Source: Candidatus Eiseniibacteriota bacterium (lineage in GTDB: Bacteria > Eisenbacteria > RBG-16-71-46 > CAIMUX01). From it: 64,000 nucleotides of DNA. Made by a program: the position numbers and the translations under genes. Location: the NCBI GenBank assembly GCA_016712505.1, contig JADJQY010000001.1:62001-126000 (forward strand), read 5' to 3'. How positions within the stretch are numbered: position 1 is the first letter of the stretch; each line of letters starts with the position of its first letter. This document shows positions 34,601-42,812 of the stretch, one piece after another. Under the pieces are notes generated by a model. The model did no database searches and had not been told where the DNA came from. It saw only the letters and a list, made by a program, of their open reading frames with translations.

Positions 34601-35096
34601 GCTCGACTGCTCGCACGAGGGAAATCAGGCGCACTCTCCCGAAGAGGTTGAGGTCGTCGCGCGGGTCGTGGCCGACCTGCGGAAGTCCGGCGTGAAGTGG
34701 CGGGATCACGGAGGTCGGACCCGGGACCTGCGCCCGGATGATATTCTGGTCGTCGCCCCGTACAACGCGCAGGTCGCTGCCTTGGCCGACCGTCTGCGTC
34801 CCCTCGGGGTGACGAATGTCGGAACGGTGGACCGCTTCCAGGGACAGGAGGCCCCGGTCGTCGTCTATTCCTGCGCAACGTCTTCACCGGACGACGCGCC
34901 ACGCGGGATGAGCTTTCTCTACGATCCGCACCGCTTCAACGTGGCCACCAGTCGGGCCCTGGGAGTGGTCATCCTGGTTTCGAGCCCGAGGTTGTTCGAG
35001 CCCGAGTGCCGCACCCCGGAAGAAATGCGCATGGCGAACGGTCTCTGCCGCTATCGTGAGCTGGCGCGGATCGTGGATTCGGATCGACTGGAATGA
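31665..35096 (+). CDS. TM0106-type RecB-like nuclease / DnaQ-like exonuclease / SF1 helicase fusion
   Basis: A 1143-residue protein. The N-terminal 230 residues resemble the RecB/Cas4-type PD-(D/E)xK nuclease of the TM0106 family: AGRVDLLL followed by PADTKLA carries the catalytic acids, and Cys in HLGCAH plus CEVCPWWERC provides four Cys for an Fe-S cluster. Residues about 310-510 look like an RNase H/DnaQ-fold exonuclease (LFLDFEGDPF, IYHFGGYE, YNRDDCLSA). Residues 730-1130 form an SF1 DNA2/Upf1-like helicase: Walker A QGPPGTGKT near 760, LFIDEAGQMS, LLGDPQQLEQP, TVDRFQGQEAP and a final FNVATSRAL arginine-finger region. The family processes DNA and is often noted near repair or defense genes; here the neighbours are unrelated metabolic genes. 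No strong ribosome site precedes the ATG. Confidence 0.9.
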   Translation: MQQKLSGLTLSPTDLAAHLGCAHRTELDLRVARGELTFPARHDPFLDALVERGRLHERAFVDSLRGAGKSVVDLDGSRTRDATVEAMRGGADVIVQATLENGRYAGRVDLLLRLDEDSDLGRWSYQPADTKLAVDTKAGTILQLCVYAELLTPLQGRMPDLLHVITPLARETYRTHEVAAYFRFVQGRLEEAIGWSSGACYPEPVALCEVCPWWERCNQRRRTDDHLGFVAGMLPLHRRELIRQGVSTTTQFAGIPQVPPQRPLRGTIESYLRLHHQARLQVAARTATIPPFELLAREYGRGLFRLPEPSPGDLFLDFEGDPFVGTGGLEYLTGWSWRAEDGAWRYASSWSLDSASEKQAFERFIDFVMEHWTLHPSLHIYHFGGYESGALKRLATRYVTRQDELDRLLRGGRLVDLHALLRESVRAGIERYGLKEMEPITGFSRSADLSEASYVRRRFELALETGDAGALSPEIAAVIEAYNRDDCLSAARLRAWLEEQRASLLDAGEEIPRPETVDEAPSDAVRDRDARIDRIASRLLRGLPEDPTACDAEQHGRWLLAQMLGYFRREEKCGWWEQFRLEQLSLDELMDEREALASLRFIEELPSITPTGRASTISAQLYAFPPQETAVRAKQSLRSVAVDGEPRAIGEVRDIDLAAGTVVLKKPAALRDMHPQAVVCTQVVQAKALEDALLALGEAVADRGFECGAPFDAAVDLLLRRPPRRHPGVDPLLQQSGESTLDAGRRVCAELSGGVLPIQGPPGTGKTYSGARMILSLAQRGQRVGITAVSHKVILNLLQGVGAAAREVGTTIDLVERGEGEGAGPIEFAKRNEDALARISPGCIVGGTAWLWASPGAESTLDVLFIDEAGQMSLAQALAVCRAARNVVLLGDPQQLEQPKRGAHPEGAEVAALTHVLGPGRDTIGPEQGLFLGDTYRLHPQICRFTSEMYYDRRLRTMPGRERQELIGPTQFAGAGLFLLDCSHEGNQAHSPEEVEVVARVVADLRKSGVKWRDHGGRTRDLRPDDILVVAPYNAQVAALADRLRPLGVTNVGTVDRFQGQEAPVVVYSCATSSPDDAPRGMSFLYDPHRFNVATSRALGVVILVSSPRLFEPECRTPEEMRMANGLCRYRELARIVDSDRLE

Positions 35097-35153
35097 GGGC
35101 GGGCCGGAGTCCCGGAGCGAGAGCAGCGATGTTCAAGGAAGGCGGATCTGCGG

Positions 35154-35897
35154 ATGGCGAGTGAGATCGGACAGGTAGAGGCGATCTTCCGTTACCCGGT
35201 CAAGTCGATGGCTGGGGAACAGCTCGAGGCGGCTGAGCTCGGCTGGCACGGAGTCGAGGGGGATCGACGCCTCGCGCTACGGCGTCTCGAGGATCGGAGC
35301 GCGTTTCCCTGGTTGTCGGCGAGTCGGCTGCCGGAGCTGCTGAGATACAGCCCGGTCCGGCGGGACACCCAATCCGACGGGGACGTGGCGTACTCCATTC
35401 GCACACCGAACGGTGAGTTACTGGATGCGTTCGGCGAGACGCTGGCGGCCGAGATCTCGTCAAAGCTCGGATCGCCCGTCCAGATGATGCAGTTGAAGCA
35501 CGGAGTCTTCGACGAAGCGAGCGTCTCGATAATCGCCCCGGATACCATCAGCGAGATCGGTCGTCTGGCGGGAAGAGAGCTGGACGTCCGCCGATTCCGG
35601 CCAAACATCGTGATTCGTCTGCTCCAGCCTGCTGCGTTCGCGGAGGACGGCTGGGTCCGGGGTTCACTCAGCTTCGGGGCCAAACCGGACGCGGCCGCCG
35701 TTGCGGTCACGTTGCGAGATCTACGTTGCTCGATGATCAACCTCGATCCCGATTCCTCGCAATCCGCGCCGGAGGTGATGAAGGCGGTCGTGCGCGTGCA
35801 CCAGAACACGGCCGGGGTCTACGGCGCGGTCGTTCGGGCCGGGCACTTGGAGGTCGGGCAGACGGTGTTGCTTCACCCGGCCTCCGTGCGAGGCTGA
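35154..35897 (+). CDS. MOSC-domain protein
   Basis: A 247-residue cytoplasmic protein with an N-terminal MOSC_N beta-barrel (IFRYPVKSMAGEQLEAAELGWHGVEGDRR) and a MOSC core containing RFRPNIVI and the conserved Cys in DLRCSMINLDPD. MOSC proteins bind or transfer molybdenum-cofactor sulfur or act as molybdenum reductase subunits (YcbX, mARC). The length matches stand-alone members without a ferredoxin domain. The sequence gives the family clearly but not the substrate. It starts 57 bases after the nuclease-helicase gene and is followed at 28 bases by the DUF1905 gene. Confidence 0.88.
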   Translation: MASEIGQVEAIFRYPVKSMAGEQLEAAELGWHGVEGDRRLALRRLEDRSAFPWLSASRLPELLRYSPVRRDTQSDGDVAYSIRTPNGELLDAFGETLAAEISSKLGSPVQMMQLKHGVFDEASVSIIAPDTISEIGRLAGRELDVRRFRPNIVIRLLQPAAFAEDGWVRGSLSFGAKPDAAAVAVTLRDLRCSMINLDPDSSQSAPEVMKAVVRVHQNTAGVYGAVVRAGHLEVGQTVLLHPASVRG

Positions 35898-35925
35898 CCC
35901 TTCTTCCGGTAGGAGCCGACCCAAC

Positions 35926-36213
35926 GTGAGAATCGAATTCCGTGGAGAGATCTGGACCTGGAGGGGACCTTCCCCGTACTACTTCGTCACGGTTCCGGCC
36001 CGCCAATGCGACGACCTCAGAGCCATCTCCGGGTTCGTCACCTATGGTTGGGGGATGATTCCGGTGACCGCGCGCATCGGCACGACCGAGTGGACCACCT
36101 CGCTCTTCCCGAAGGACGGCCGCTACATCGTGCCGCTCAAGGACAAGGTGCGGAAAGCGGAGTCCCTGATGGAAGGACAGCGGGTGACGATTCAACTCGA
36201 GATCCGGCAGTGA
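35926..36213 (+). CDS. DUF1905 protein
   Basis: A 95-residue protein starting with GTG behind TAGGAG. It matches the DUF1905 beta-barrel pattern: IEFRGEIWTWRGPSPYYFVTVPA, then a WGMIPVTARIGTTEWTTSLFPKDGRYIVPLKDKVR core. DUF1905 domains are often found alone or beside YdeI-type proteins, and their function is unknown. The stop overlaps the GTG start of the next gene by 4 bases (GTGA), so the pair is translationally coupled. Confidence 0.9.
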   Translation: MRIEFRGEIWTWRGPSPYYFVTVPARQCDDLRAISGFVTYGWGMIPVTARIGTTEWTTSLFPKDGRYIVPLKDKVRKAESLMEGQRVTIQLEIRQ

Positions 36214-36686
36214 TCGCCCCACTCCCCTCGGCTGCGACCTTGATCGCCCAACTCGAGGCCAGAGGGATCACCCTGCCTCCAGGCGTGGTCTACGTGGATG
36301 GATACGGTGACTCGCCGCTCCTCTCGGAGTCGCTGCTCGCCCTCATTCGGAGTGGCCGGAAGCGCGCCGGCACCGGGCTTCTCTGGGGCTATGAACACGA
36401 CGGCGACCATATTGCCAATCCTGGAGAGATCGAGATCATCGTCGACCACCTCAATCGCCCCGCTCTGGTCACCCGAGTGCTGCGGTCCGAGATCGTTCCC
36501 TTTAACGAGGTGACGGCCGAGTACGCCGCGATCGAGGGCGAGGGCGACGGCTCGCTCGAGTACTGGCGCACAGGGCATTGGGCCTTCTTCTCCCGTGAGT
36601 GCCGCCGCATCGGGCGCGAGCCGGAGGAGACGATGCCCGTCATCTGCTGTGTCTTCGAGCTCCTGCACGTGGTGCCGGCGGAGTGA
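36210..36686 (+). CDS. ASCH-domain protein
   Basis: A 158-residue protein starting at a GTG that overlaps the DUF1905 stop. It has the ASCH pattern: ESLLALIRSGRKRAGTGLLWGYEHDGD near the start, VTRVLRSEIVPFNEVTAEYAAIEGEG in the middle, and EYWRTGHWAFFSREC later. ASCH proteins have a PUA-like fold and are thought to bind RNA or act on nucleosides; related members are amidohydrolases of modified cytidine. The longer frame from 36006 runs inside DUF1905 and is rejected. Convergent to the membrane spermidine-synthase-like gene. Confidence 0.88.
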   Translation: MIAPLPSAATLIAQLEARGITLPPGVVYVDGYGDSPLLSESLLALIRSGRKRAGTGLLWGYEHDGDHIANPGEIEIIVDHLNRPALVTRVLRSEIVPFNEVTAEYAAIEGEGDGSLEYWRTGHWAFFSRECRRIGREPEETMPVICCVFELLHVVPAE

Positions 36687-36757
36687 GCGGCTTCGTTGCA
36701 ACGCAGCGACGTTCCGGCGTCGCGGCAAGGCGAGTCCGCTGAGGTGGTGCCCGGCGC

Positions 36758-38305
36758 CTATCCAGCCAGCAGGCGCAACGGAACGAGCTTGCGGAGTTCC
36801 TTTCGGGCAACGCGGTTGATCCGTTCGGCCGGGATCTCGACCGGATTCCAGTCGTCGGTCAAGATCCTCCCGATCTGTGGCTCGAATCGATTGTTCCAGG
36901 CATGGAGTCGCTGGACGACACGCCAGTGACGCTGCGCATCGGTGAGCGCCTCCAGCGGATCACCGAGCAGTTCGGGTCGGATGTGCAGTTCCCGATCGCT
37001 GGCCAGCAGGATGATGTTGCCCAGCCGGTCCGGTGGCTCGACTGTGGGAAGTGCGATCACGTCGTGGAACGAGGTCCCGAGCGTGGAGGCGAGGGCGCGG
37101 GCAAGGGGATCGTCCCAACCGACGGTTTCGATATTGAGGGCGAGAACCCCGCCAAGCGCGAGTCGCGCCTTTGCCTCCGCGAAGCACTCCTGCGTCACGA
37201 GATGAAACGGGATCGAGCTGCTGCCGAAAGCATCCATCAGGATGAAGTCGTATCGCTCCCGGGAGCGCTGCAGGTGGCGACGACCGTCCTCGATGTGCAG
37301 CTCGGTGCTGTCCGGTGACCAGCCGAAGTACTGCTGCGCGAGCGGAGGCACGAAAGGATCGATCTCCACCGCCGTGACCCGCCAGCCGCGCTCCGCGAAC
37401 AGGCGGGCGGCCGCACCTCCGCCGAGCCCGATCAGCAGCACGTCTCCCGCGTCCGCGAAGCAGTCGAGAGCCAGCTCAGCCGCCATCAGATACGCTTGCC
37501 GGGGCGCCAGGTCCGAGGCACGGACCAGAGTGTGGATGCCGCCGTCGATCAGCAACTCTCGCTGCTGATCGTGCTCGACCACGCGAAGCTCGGCGTAGGG
37601 ACTGCTCACCGCGGCCAGCACCCCATCGGGGAGCCGTTCCGCTTCGACCCTCGGCCCGATCACCAGGGCCGTGATCCCGAGCATGACTCCGACTTCCCGC
37701 CGCGCGGCGCGCTTGTCGACACGCGCCCCCCCCGGCGCCAAGCGCGCCAGAATGGCGGCCGCGACCAGAGCCGACCCGATGGCGAGGAGGAGACGCGAGG
37801 TCCCAAGCCAGGGAATCAGCACGAAGCCCGTAGCGAGTGCAGCCAGAACACTGGCGAGAGTAGAGATTGCGAAGAGCTCGCCGGTGGTGCGTCCGATCCG
37901 ACTTACATCGGAGGCCGCCAGCCGGACCGCCATCGGCGTGACCCCGCCCAAGAGTGCGAGCGGCGGGAAGAAGAGTAGTCCGGAGACGCAGAGAATCGCT
38001 GTCCGGAGTTCCAGCTGGTCGGTCGCTACGATGAGGGGGGACTTCATCAGGGGCAGGAGGAGCACGTAGATCCCGGCACTACCAAGCAACAACGCGAGGC
38101 GGCGACCGCTGGGGCCGCCGTCGGCATACTTCCCCCCCAACCAGTACCCGAAGGAGAGGGCGGCCAGGGCGGTCGAGATCAGGGCCGACCAAAGGAACAG
38201 CCCCACGCCGAAGAAGGGTCCAAGCAGCCTGGTGCCGAGAATCTCGAGCGCCAACACCGCCGCCCCGGAGATCGACACGATGAGATAGAGGACACCACGG
38301 TTCAT
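36758..38305 (-). CDS. Membrane-fused spermidine synthase-like protein
   Basis: A 515-residue protein. The N-terminal 210 residues contain about six transmembrane helices (LIVSISGAAVLALEILGTRLLG is the typical opening). The C-terminal 300 residues form a class-I methyltransferase-fold aminopropyltransferase: VLLIGLGGGAAARLF nucleotide loop, AVEIDPFV acid, HIEDGRRHL and FILMDAFGSSSIPFHLVT in place of the usual gate motif. Fused membrane spermidine synthases of about 500-800 residues are known in bacteria, but polyamine synthesis is not proven for them; the conserved DxxS/T-type substrate residues cannot be checked here. The trypsin-like lipoprotein gene lies upstream on the same strand, separated by a hairpin. 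Confidence 0.85.
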   Translation of the reverse strand: MNRGVLYLIVSISGAAVLALEILGTRLLGPFFGVGLFLWSALISTALAALSFGYWLGGKYADGGPSGRRLALLLGSAGIYVLLLPLMKSPLIVATDQLELRTAILCVSGLLFFPPLALLGGVTPMAVRLAASDVSRIGRTTGELFAISTLASVLAALATGFVLIPWLGTSRLLLAIGSALVAAAILARLAPGGARVDKRAARREVGVMLGITALVIGPRVEAERLPDGVLAAVSSPYAELRVVEHDQQRELLIDGGIHTLVRASDLAPRQAYLMAAELALDCFADAGDVLLIGLGGGAAARLFAERGWRVTAVEIDPFVPPLAQQYFGWSPDSTELHIEDGRRHLQRSRERYDFILMDAFGSSSIPFHLVTQECFAEAKARLALGGVLALNIETVGWDDPLARALASTLGTSFHDVIALPTVEPPDRLGNIILLASDRELHIRPELLGDPLEALTDAQRHWRVVQRLHAWNNRFEPQIGRILTDDWNPVEIPAERINRVARKELRKLVPLRLLAG

Positions 38306-38329
38306 GGAGCTTCCAGAGTGGGAGGAAGT

Positions 38330-38359
38330 GGCCCGACCCCAAGCCGGTGGGGTCAGGCC
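38330..38359 (-). terminator. Hairpin between the trypsin-like and spermidine-synthase-like genes
   Basis: GGCCCGACCCC (38330-38340) pairs with GGGGTCAGGCC (38349-38359) at 10 of 11 positions across an 8-base loop. On the minus strand it lies 39 bases past the stop of the protease gene and 24 bases before the next start, so it may separate the two transcripts. Confidence 0.45.
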
Positions 38360-38397
38360 GCCGAAAGGGGAGAATCAGAGCTCGTCCGAGGCGCGGA

Positions 38398-39519
38398 CTA
38401 CTGTCCGACGAGCGAGACTCCGAGATGACTGAGCACCGTTCCGATCGGATTCGCGATCGCAATCGTGTTGCTACCGGCAAAGAGCAGCCCGACGGCACGG
38501 GGATTCGTGGTCACGTCCTCGACCATCAGCGAGCCGGAGTCTCCGGAGTTCAGGAATCCGGAACGCCGGTTGCTGATGAGGATCTGACCGGTGAACGTCT
38601 TGGTGAAGCTGCCACCTCCGCACTCGTTGCTGTATCCGACATTGATGGTGGCATTCAGCCCACTGACCGTGCTCCGGGTCAGCCCGGTGGTGCGGCCGCT
38701 CTTCTTCACCGCCTGATTGACCGCGGCCCCCGTCGTCGTGGCCGAGATCGTTCCCACCTCGAGGATCGCCCCGTCGCTTCGCACCATGCCCGCGCGAACC
38801 TGCGCAATGGCGCAGTCGACGTTTGGAGTCGAGGCCGGAGGGTAGAGGGTCGTTCCCGAGGAGAGGTCGGCTACCACGTTCACTCCGGCGGTACTGCAGT
38901 TCTTGTCGATCAAGCCGGGTTGCTGGATGTCGTCACCGACGCTGGAAACACGCCCGTTGCCGCCGTTGACCACGTCCCCGGCGAAGACATGGCTGTTGCT
39001 GAGGATGAACTGCTGAGCGCCCTGACTCACCAGCGCGCCGAGCGTTCCGCCGCAGCAGTAACCATTCGCGGAGTCGAGGGCCGGGCCACCGGAGCACCCA
39101 AGCTGGATCGGCGGCGTCTGCTGGGCAGTGTGGCTCACACCGCCACCACCCCCCTTCATGGCAACGATCTTCCCCGACACCTCGACGATGACGGGAATGC
39201 CGTCGAGCAACAGCGGCAGGCCGTTCAGTGGCCGTTCGGTCAGGATCAGCACCGCGGGTTCGCCTCGATCCGTCGCCGTCACCGCCGTGCCGACTACGCC
39301 GTTGATCCCGAGGAGAGACGGCGTGTGCGCTTCCTGAACGCGCATCGCATTCAGCATGCCCGCGTTCTCGAGCGACAGCGTGGCCGGCTGGCTCGATCCG
39401 TTGTTTCCGCTGTCGGTGGAGAGGAGTTCGTCTTCCCCGCACCCCCAGAACATGGTTCCGGCGAGGGCGACGCAGACGGATGCAGCAAGTGCTGCGCGCT
39501 TCATTCTGGTCACGTTCAT
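38398..39519 (-). CDS. Trypsin-like (S1-type) serine protease lipoprotein
   Basis: A 373-residue protein whose ATG is preceded by AGGAGG. The N-terminus is basic then hydrophobic, with a Cys at residue 27 after GTMFWG, an atypical but possible lipobox. The chymotrypsin-fold triad is visible: SNSHVFAG (His177), VDCAIAQV (Asp235) and NSGDSGSLMV (Ser328). Several Cys could form disulfides. The first 125 residues are a separate region with VVGTAVTATDRGEPAVLILTE, reminiscent of the N-terminal part of secreted proteases in which a propeptide-like segment precedes the catalytic domain. Predicted location is the outer envelope. The substrate is unknown. Confidence 0.8.
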   Translation of the reverse strand: MNVTRMKRAALAASVCVALAGTMFWGCGEDELLSTDSGNNGSSQPATLSLENAGMLNAMRVQEAHTPSLLGINGVVGTAVTATDRGEPAVLILTERPLNGLPLLLDGIPVIVEVSGKIVAMKGGGGGVSHTAQQTPPIQLGCSGGPALDSANGYCCGGTLGALVSQGAQQFILSNSHVFAGDVVNGGNGRVSSVGDDIQQPGLIDKNCSTAGVNVVADLSSGTTLYPPASTPNVDCAIAQVRAGMVRSDGAILEVGTISATTTGAAVNQAVKKSGRTTGLTRSTVSGLNATINVGYSNECGGGSFTKTFTGQILISNRRSGFLNSGDSGSLMVEDVTTNPRAVGLLFAGSNTIAIANPIGTVLSHLGVSLVGQ

Positions 39520-40034
39520 TCCAACCTCCTGAATTCAGTACGCCGACGGTCCCAGGCGACTCCCATGGCGATCCCGGATCCACCCTCCAACGGGCAAATC
39601 ACGGACCTGCACGCACCAGACGTCAGAGACGACGCCGGGCGCGCGATCACCAGGGACTACCGAGCGGTCCCAATGCAACACGAAGCCACGCATCCCCCTT
39701 TCGGGTGTCGCGTGGGCGTCTTGCTCGCCGGCGGAATTCAGCGAGTGCGGAAGATCTTGCGCCAGAAGGACCGTCCAGGGGAAGCCCGTACTTTCCGGAA
39801 GGCCATCGAGCGATGCCGCCCGGGCCGAATCGGGGTCGAATCCGGACCGAACCCGGCCTGTATCAGACCGAGTCCTTCTGGCCCATCTCCACAGAGTTCC
39901 TCCCCTGACCCGCGGTGGGAACTGGTCGGAAGGACCGATCTCCGACCGGGCGCCGCGCCAACCGATCGTGCGCATCGCCCCTGACTGTGGCGACGAACGA
40001 TTTCCTCGATCACGCCCTAGCAAGGAGGTTTGCT
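39520..40034. other. 515-base divergent intergenic region without a supported gene
   Basis: It separates the minus-strand protease gene (start 39519) from the plus-strand propeller gene (start 40035), so it should hold both promoters. I could not pick a confident -10/-35 pair. Open frames that cross it lack ribosome sites. Confidence 0.5.
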
Positions 40035-41645
40035 TTGAGACACATCCAGCTCTCCCGCCTGCCACTCGTCGCCGTGGCGCTCTCCCTGACCGCCCTGCCT
40101 CCCCCGGACATCGCGCGGGCCTGCAAGTCCGCGGCGATGACCGTGCCCCAGGGCTCACCGGGCATCAATGAGATCGAAGAACAGTGCGTCCCCTTACCGT
40201 GCCTGACTCCCGAGCCACCCGCCAGCGTTCCCGCGCCGGACTGCACGCCGATCCCGGGACACACACCACTGTTCGTCCGCTGGCCCTCGGCCTACCCCGT
40301 GCCGGTAGGAACGGAACCCAACCCAATGCTTCTCGACGTGGGGTGCTTCGGCTTGGTCAAGCGTTCGACGGCGCTGCCGAATGGCAATCGCTACTTCCTC
40401 CTCACTAGTCAGGGAGCGTTCGGGAATGGGTTCTTTCGTGCGACCGCGACCGATGCCTCGCAGGGGACAGAGTGGTCAGTGCTCGGTTCCAACGCCGTGT
40501 TCAAGAAGTTCTCAGGATCGTGGTTCGACGCTATCAAGTGCCCTGATCTCCACTACTTCTCCGGGAGTGGTCGAGTGCACATGTACTTCAACGCGATCGG
40601 CGAGGGCATTGGGTACGCCTACTCGGACGATGAGGGTCGCTCGTGGCGATCCCCAGCCGCGTCCAACCCGATCCTTACCGCCGGCCAGAACTGGGAAGCC
40701 AATGTGGTCACGTGCAATCTCGTGATCGAGAACCCCTCCGTGATCGAGTATCAGACGACATTCGGTGGAACGACCTACAACTACCTGATGGCCTACACCG
40801 GAGGAAACATCGTCAACTGCGCGAACATCGGGCTGGCGTACTCCCTCTACCCCGATCATGGATGGGTCAAGCGACCGGAGGACGTGCTACTCACGGATCC
40901 CGACAATCCGATCATCCGTGTTGGCGGTGACGGAAAGTGGGATGACAACTCAGTCGCCAGACCACGGTTGGTGGCGGATCCGATCTGCCCTGATGTGCTC
41001 CACATCTTCTATAGCGGCGGTGCGGAGGGCTCGGGATGTCCGCGAATGGCCCGAGTTGGGCACGCATACTCGACTGACCGCGGCCAGACTTGGGTGAAGG
41101 ACTTCGTCAACAACCCGGTGCTCGACTACTCGGCGAACCCTGCCGACTGGGACTACGGAACAACGACACCGTACTGCCCCGACTTCGTGACCAGCGACGA
41201 TGGCCTGTTCCTGCACATGTACTATCTAGGGCAGAGTCCTGATCCGCAGATGGGACAAGCGATGATGCTGGCGACCGTCCCCTGGTCGTCGATTCCGCGT
41301 GGCACCTGCACCCCACCGCGTTCCGGGGGAGGAGCCGGCAAGCTTGAGCAGCGTCAGAGTCGACCCCATCCGGAGACAGGCGCCAACTCACTCTCCCTCG
41401 CCATCGCCCCGAACCCGGCGCAGGACGCGGTGACGCTGCGCTTCGCTCTGTCCGAGGGGGCGGAGATCAGCTTGCGGCTCTACGACGTCAGTGGGCGCTT
41501 GGTGGCGGAGCCGGCGCGGGGCTGGCACGGCGCGGGCAATCACGACGTCTCGCTCTCGCGAGGTAGCCTGGCCTTCGGTCGCTACACCGCCGTCCTCGAA
41601 AGTGGCGGAGAGCGCACCAGCCGTGAACTGACCTGGATTCGCTAG
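40035..41645 (+). CDS. Secreted sialidase/glycosidase-like propeller with T9SS-like C-terminal domain
   Basis: A 536-residue protein starting at TTG, six bases after a perfect AAGGAGG (40022-40028). The upstream frame has no signal-like start. A signal peptide covers about residues 1-30 (LPLVAVALSLTALPPPDIARA). Residues 75-430 have the repeating strand pattern of a beta-propeller with Asp-box-like turns, AYSDDEGRSW and AYSTDRGQTW, and the FDAIKCPDLHYFSGSGRVHMY motif style of GH43/GH32/GH130-type glycosidases. Catalytic acids cannot be assigned with confidence. Residues about 450-536 are the FlgD/T9SS-like domain, ending ELTWIR. A perfect 12-bp hairpin follows the stop. A carbohydrate-binding or hydrolysing surface protein is the best guess. 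Confidence 0.75.
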   Translation: MRHIQLSRLPLVAVALSLTALPPPDIARACKSAAMTVPQGSPGINEIEEQCVPLPCLTPEPPASVPAPDCTPIPGHTPLFVRWPSAYPVPVGTEPNPMLLDVGCFGLVKRSTALPNGNRYFLLTSQGAFGNGFFRATATDASQGTEWSVLGSNAVFKKFSGSWFDAIKCPDLHYFSGSGRVHMYFNAIGEGIGYAYSDDEGRSWRSPAASNPILTAGQNWEANVVTCNLVIENPSVIEYQTTFGGTTYNYLMAYTGGNIVNCANIGLAYSLYPDHGWVKRPEDVLLTDPDNPIIRVGGDGKWDDNSVARPRLVADPICPDVLHIFYSGGAEGSGCPRMARVGHAYSTDRGQTWVKDFVNNPVLDYSANPADWDYGTTTPYCPDFVTSDDGLFLHMYYLGQSPDPQMGQAMMLATVPWSSIPRGTCTPPRSGGGAGKLEQRQSRPHPETGANSLSLAIAPNPAQDAVTLRFALSEGAEISLRLYDVSGRLVAEPARGWHGAGNHDVSLSRGSLAFGRYTAVLESGGERTSRELTWIR

Positions 41646-41661
41646 CGAATTCCTCGAGGAT

Positions 41662-41687
41662 CCGGGGGGCGAGTGCTCGCCCCCCGG
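41662..41687 (+). terminator. Strong hairpin after the propeller gene
   Basis: CCGGGGGGCGAG (41662-41673) and CTCGCCCCCCGG (41676-41687) are perfectly complementary 12-mers with a 2-base centre, starting 17 bases after the stop codon. No T-run follows. Confidence 0.65.
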
Positions 41688-41902
41688 GCGCCGCGCTTCA
41701 GGGGAAGTTCAACCGCCCGACACTCTTCCTGTGATTCCTCCGCCCGACTCGACTCCCTGTAGCGAGCACGAGAAGACATCCCATCCACGGGTTCCCTTCC
41801 ATCATCGAGGCCCTGACCGCCGTTGAGCAGGTGCGCGTCGGCGTGGTAACCGTGGTGCAACGATGGAATCTCCGGTCAGCAGGGAGACGAAAGGGCATCG
41901 AC

Positions 41903-42574
41903 ATGCGATCGAATCACGCGCAGATCGTCCTGGCCGGGTTCGTGGCGATTACCGCCGCGGCCTGCGCCGGATTCAAGGGCGGATGGAAGAGTGTGGCGTA
42001 TGTCGGAGAGGCGCCGTCCGAGACCGTGGTGAACGAAGCGGAAAAGGGGCTGATCAACGGGCGCTCGAAGCTGGCGCTGCCGGGGGCGCAGCTCGAGGTC
42101 GAGATCGACAATCGGCTCCGAACCTATGACATGCACGTCTACCTCTTCGTGCTCCCCTTGTGGTGGAATCCCCGCGATGTCTACGCGGAGAATCACGAAG
42201 AGGGATGGACGCGGGTCTACCTGACCATCACTCCCTCCGACTCGAGCTTCGTGTTTCGTCCGACCGAGGCGGTACTCCGGATGGAATCGGGCCGCTTTCC
42301 TGGAGCCCGCGGGTTCGAGTTCGGAATCTGGAACGAAGCGGGACAGCGGATCACCGAGGGTCAAGGCTGGGCTCATCGGCCCTTGGCTTCGGATGTGGCA
42401 CTGGACGTGCCGGGACGGAGGTACCATCTCTCGATCGACTTCGAGACGCCGGTCCCCTCCCCGAAGTCGCAGCAGATCGAACTCGATCTGTCGAGGGCGC
42501 TCGTGTCTCCAGAGCACCCGGAGACTCCGGTCATCCGGTTCGCGCCGGTGAGATGGAAGCTGGGCTACACCTGA
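41903..42574 (+). CDS. Predicted lipoprotein of unknown function
   Basis: A 223-residue protein. The ATG follows GAAAGGG; the longer frame from 41831 has no ribosome site. The N-terminus MRSNHAQIVLAGFVAITAAACAG provides a lipobox with Cys21. The mature part contains LPGAQLEVEIDNRLRTYDMHVYLFVLPLWWNPR, WTRVYLTITPSD and FRPTEAVLRM, suggesting a beta-sandwich. I do not recognise the family. It is flanked by a terminator hairpin upstream and by an AT-rich intergenic region before the subtilisin-like gene, so it is probably a single transcription unit. Confidence 0.7.
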   Translation: MRSNHAQIVLAGFVAITAAACAGFKGGWKSVAYVGEAPSETVVNEAEKGLINGRSKLALPGAQLEVEIDNRLRTYDMHVYLFVLPLWWNPRDVYAENHEEGWTRVYLTITPSDSSFVFRPTEAVLRMESGRFPGARGFEFGIWNEAGQRITEGQGWAHRPLASDVALDVPGRRYHLSIDFETPVPSPKSQQIELDLSRALVSPEHPETPVIRFAPVRWKLGYT

Positions 42575-42812
42575 CCCGTCGGAGCAGCGCCGTTTCAGAC
42601 ACCCAATATCACGTTTATAGCACTATTTAACAATAGCTTAGGTAGGCTCCGATCACCTTTGACTCAGGAGGTGCGCTCCGTCCGGCAACTGGCTGGCCGG
42701 GAGAGCGTGTGGGCGGGCCCGACGCCGCTCGCCCCTGATTCGGCCCAACTCAAACCGCGTGGTAGACTCGGTTGGCGCCGATCGCGCGCCGAAACCGCGG
42801 AAGGAGTCCTCC

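Noticed and set aside
38347..39984. A 545-codon plus-strand frame
   Set aside because: Antisense to the trypsin-like protease gene with its conserved triad; composition is typical of a shadow frame.
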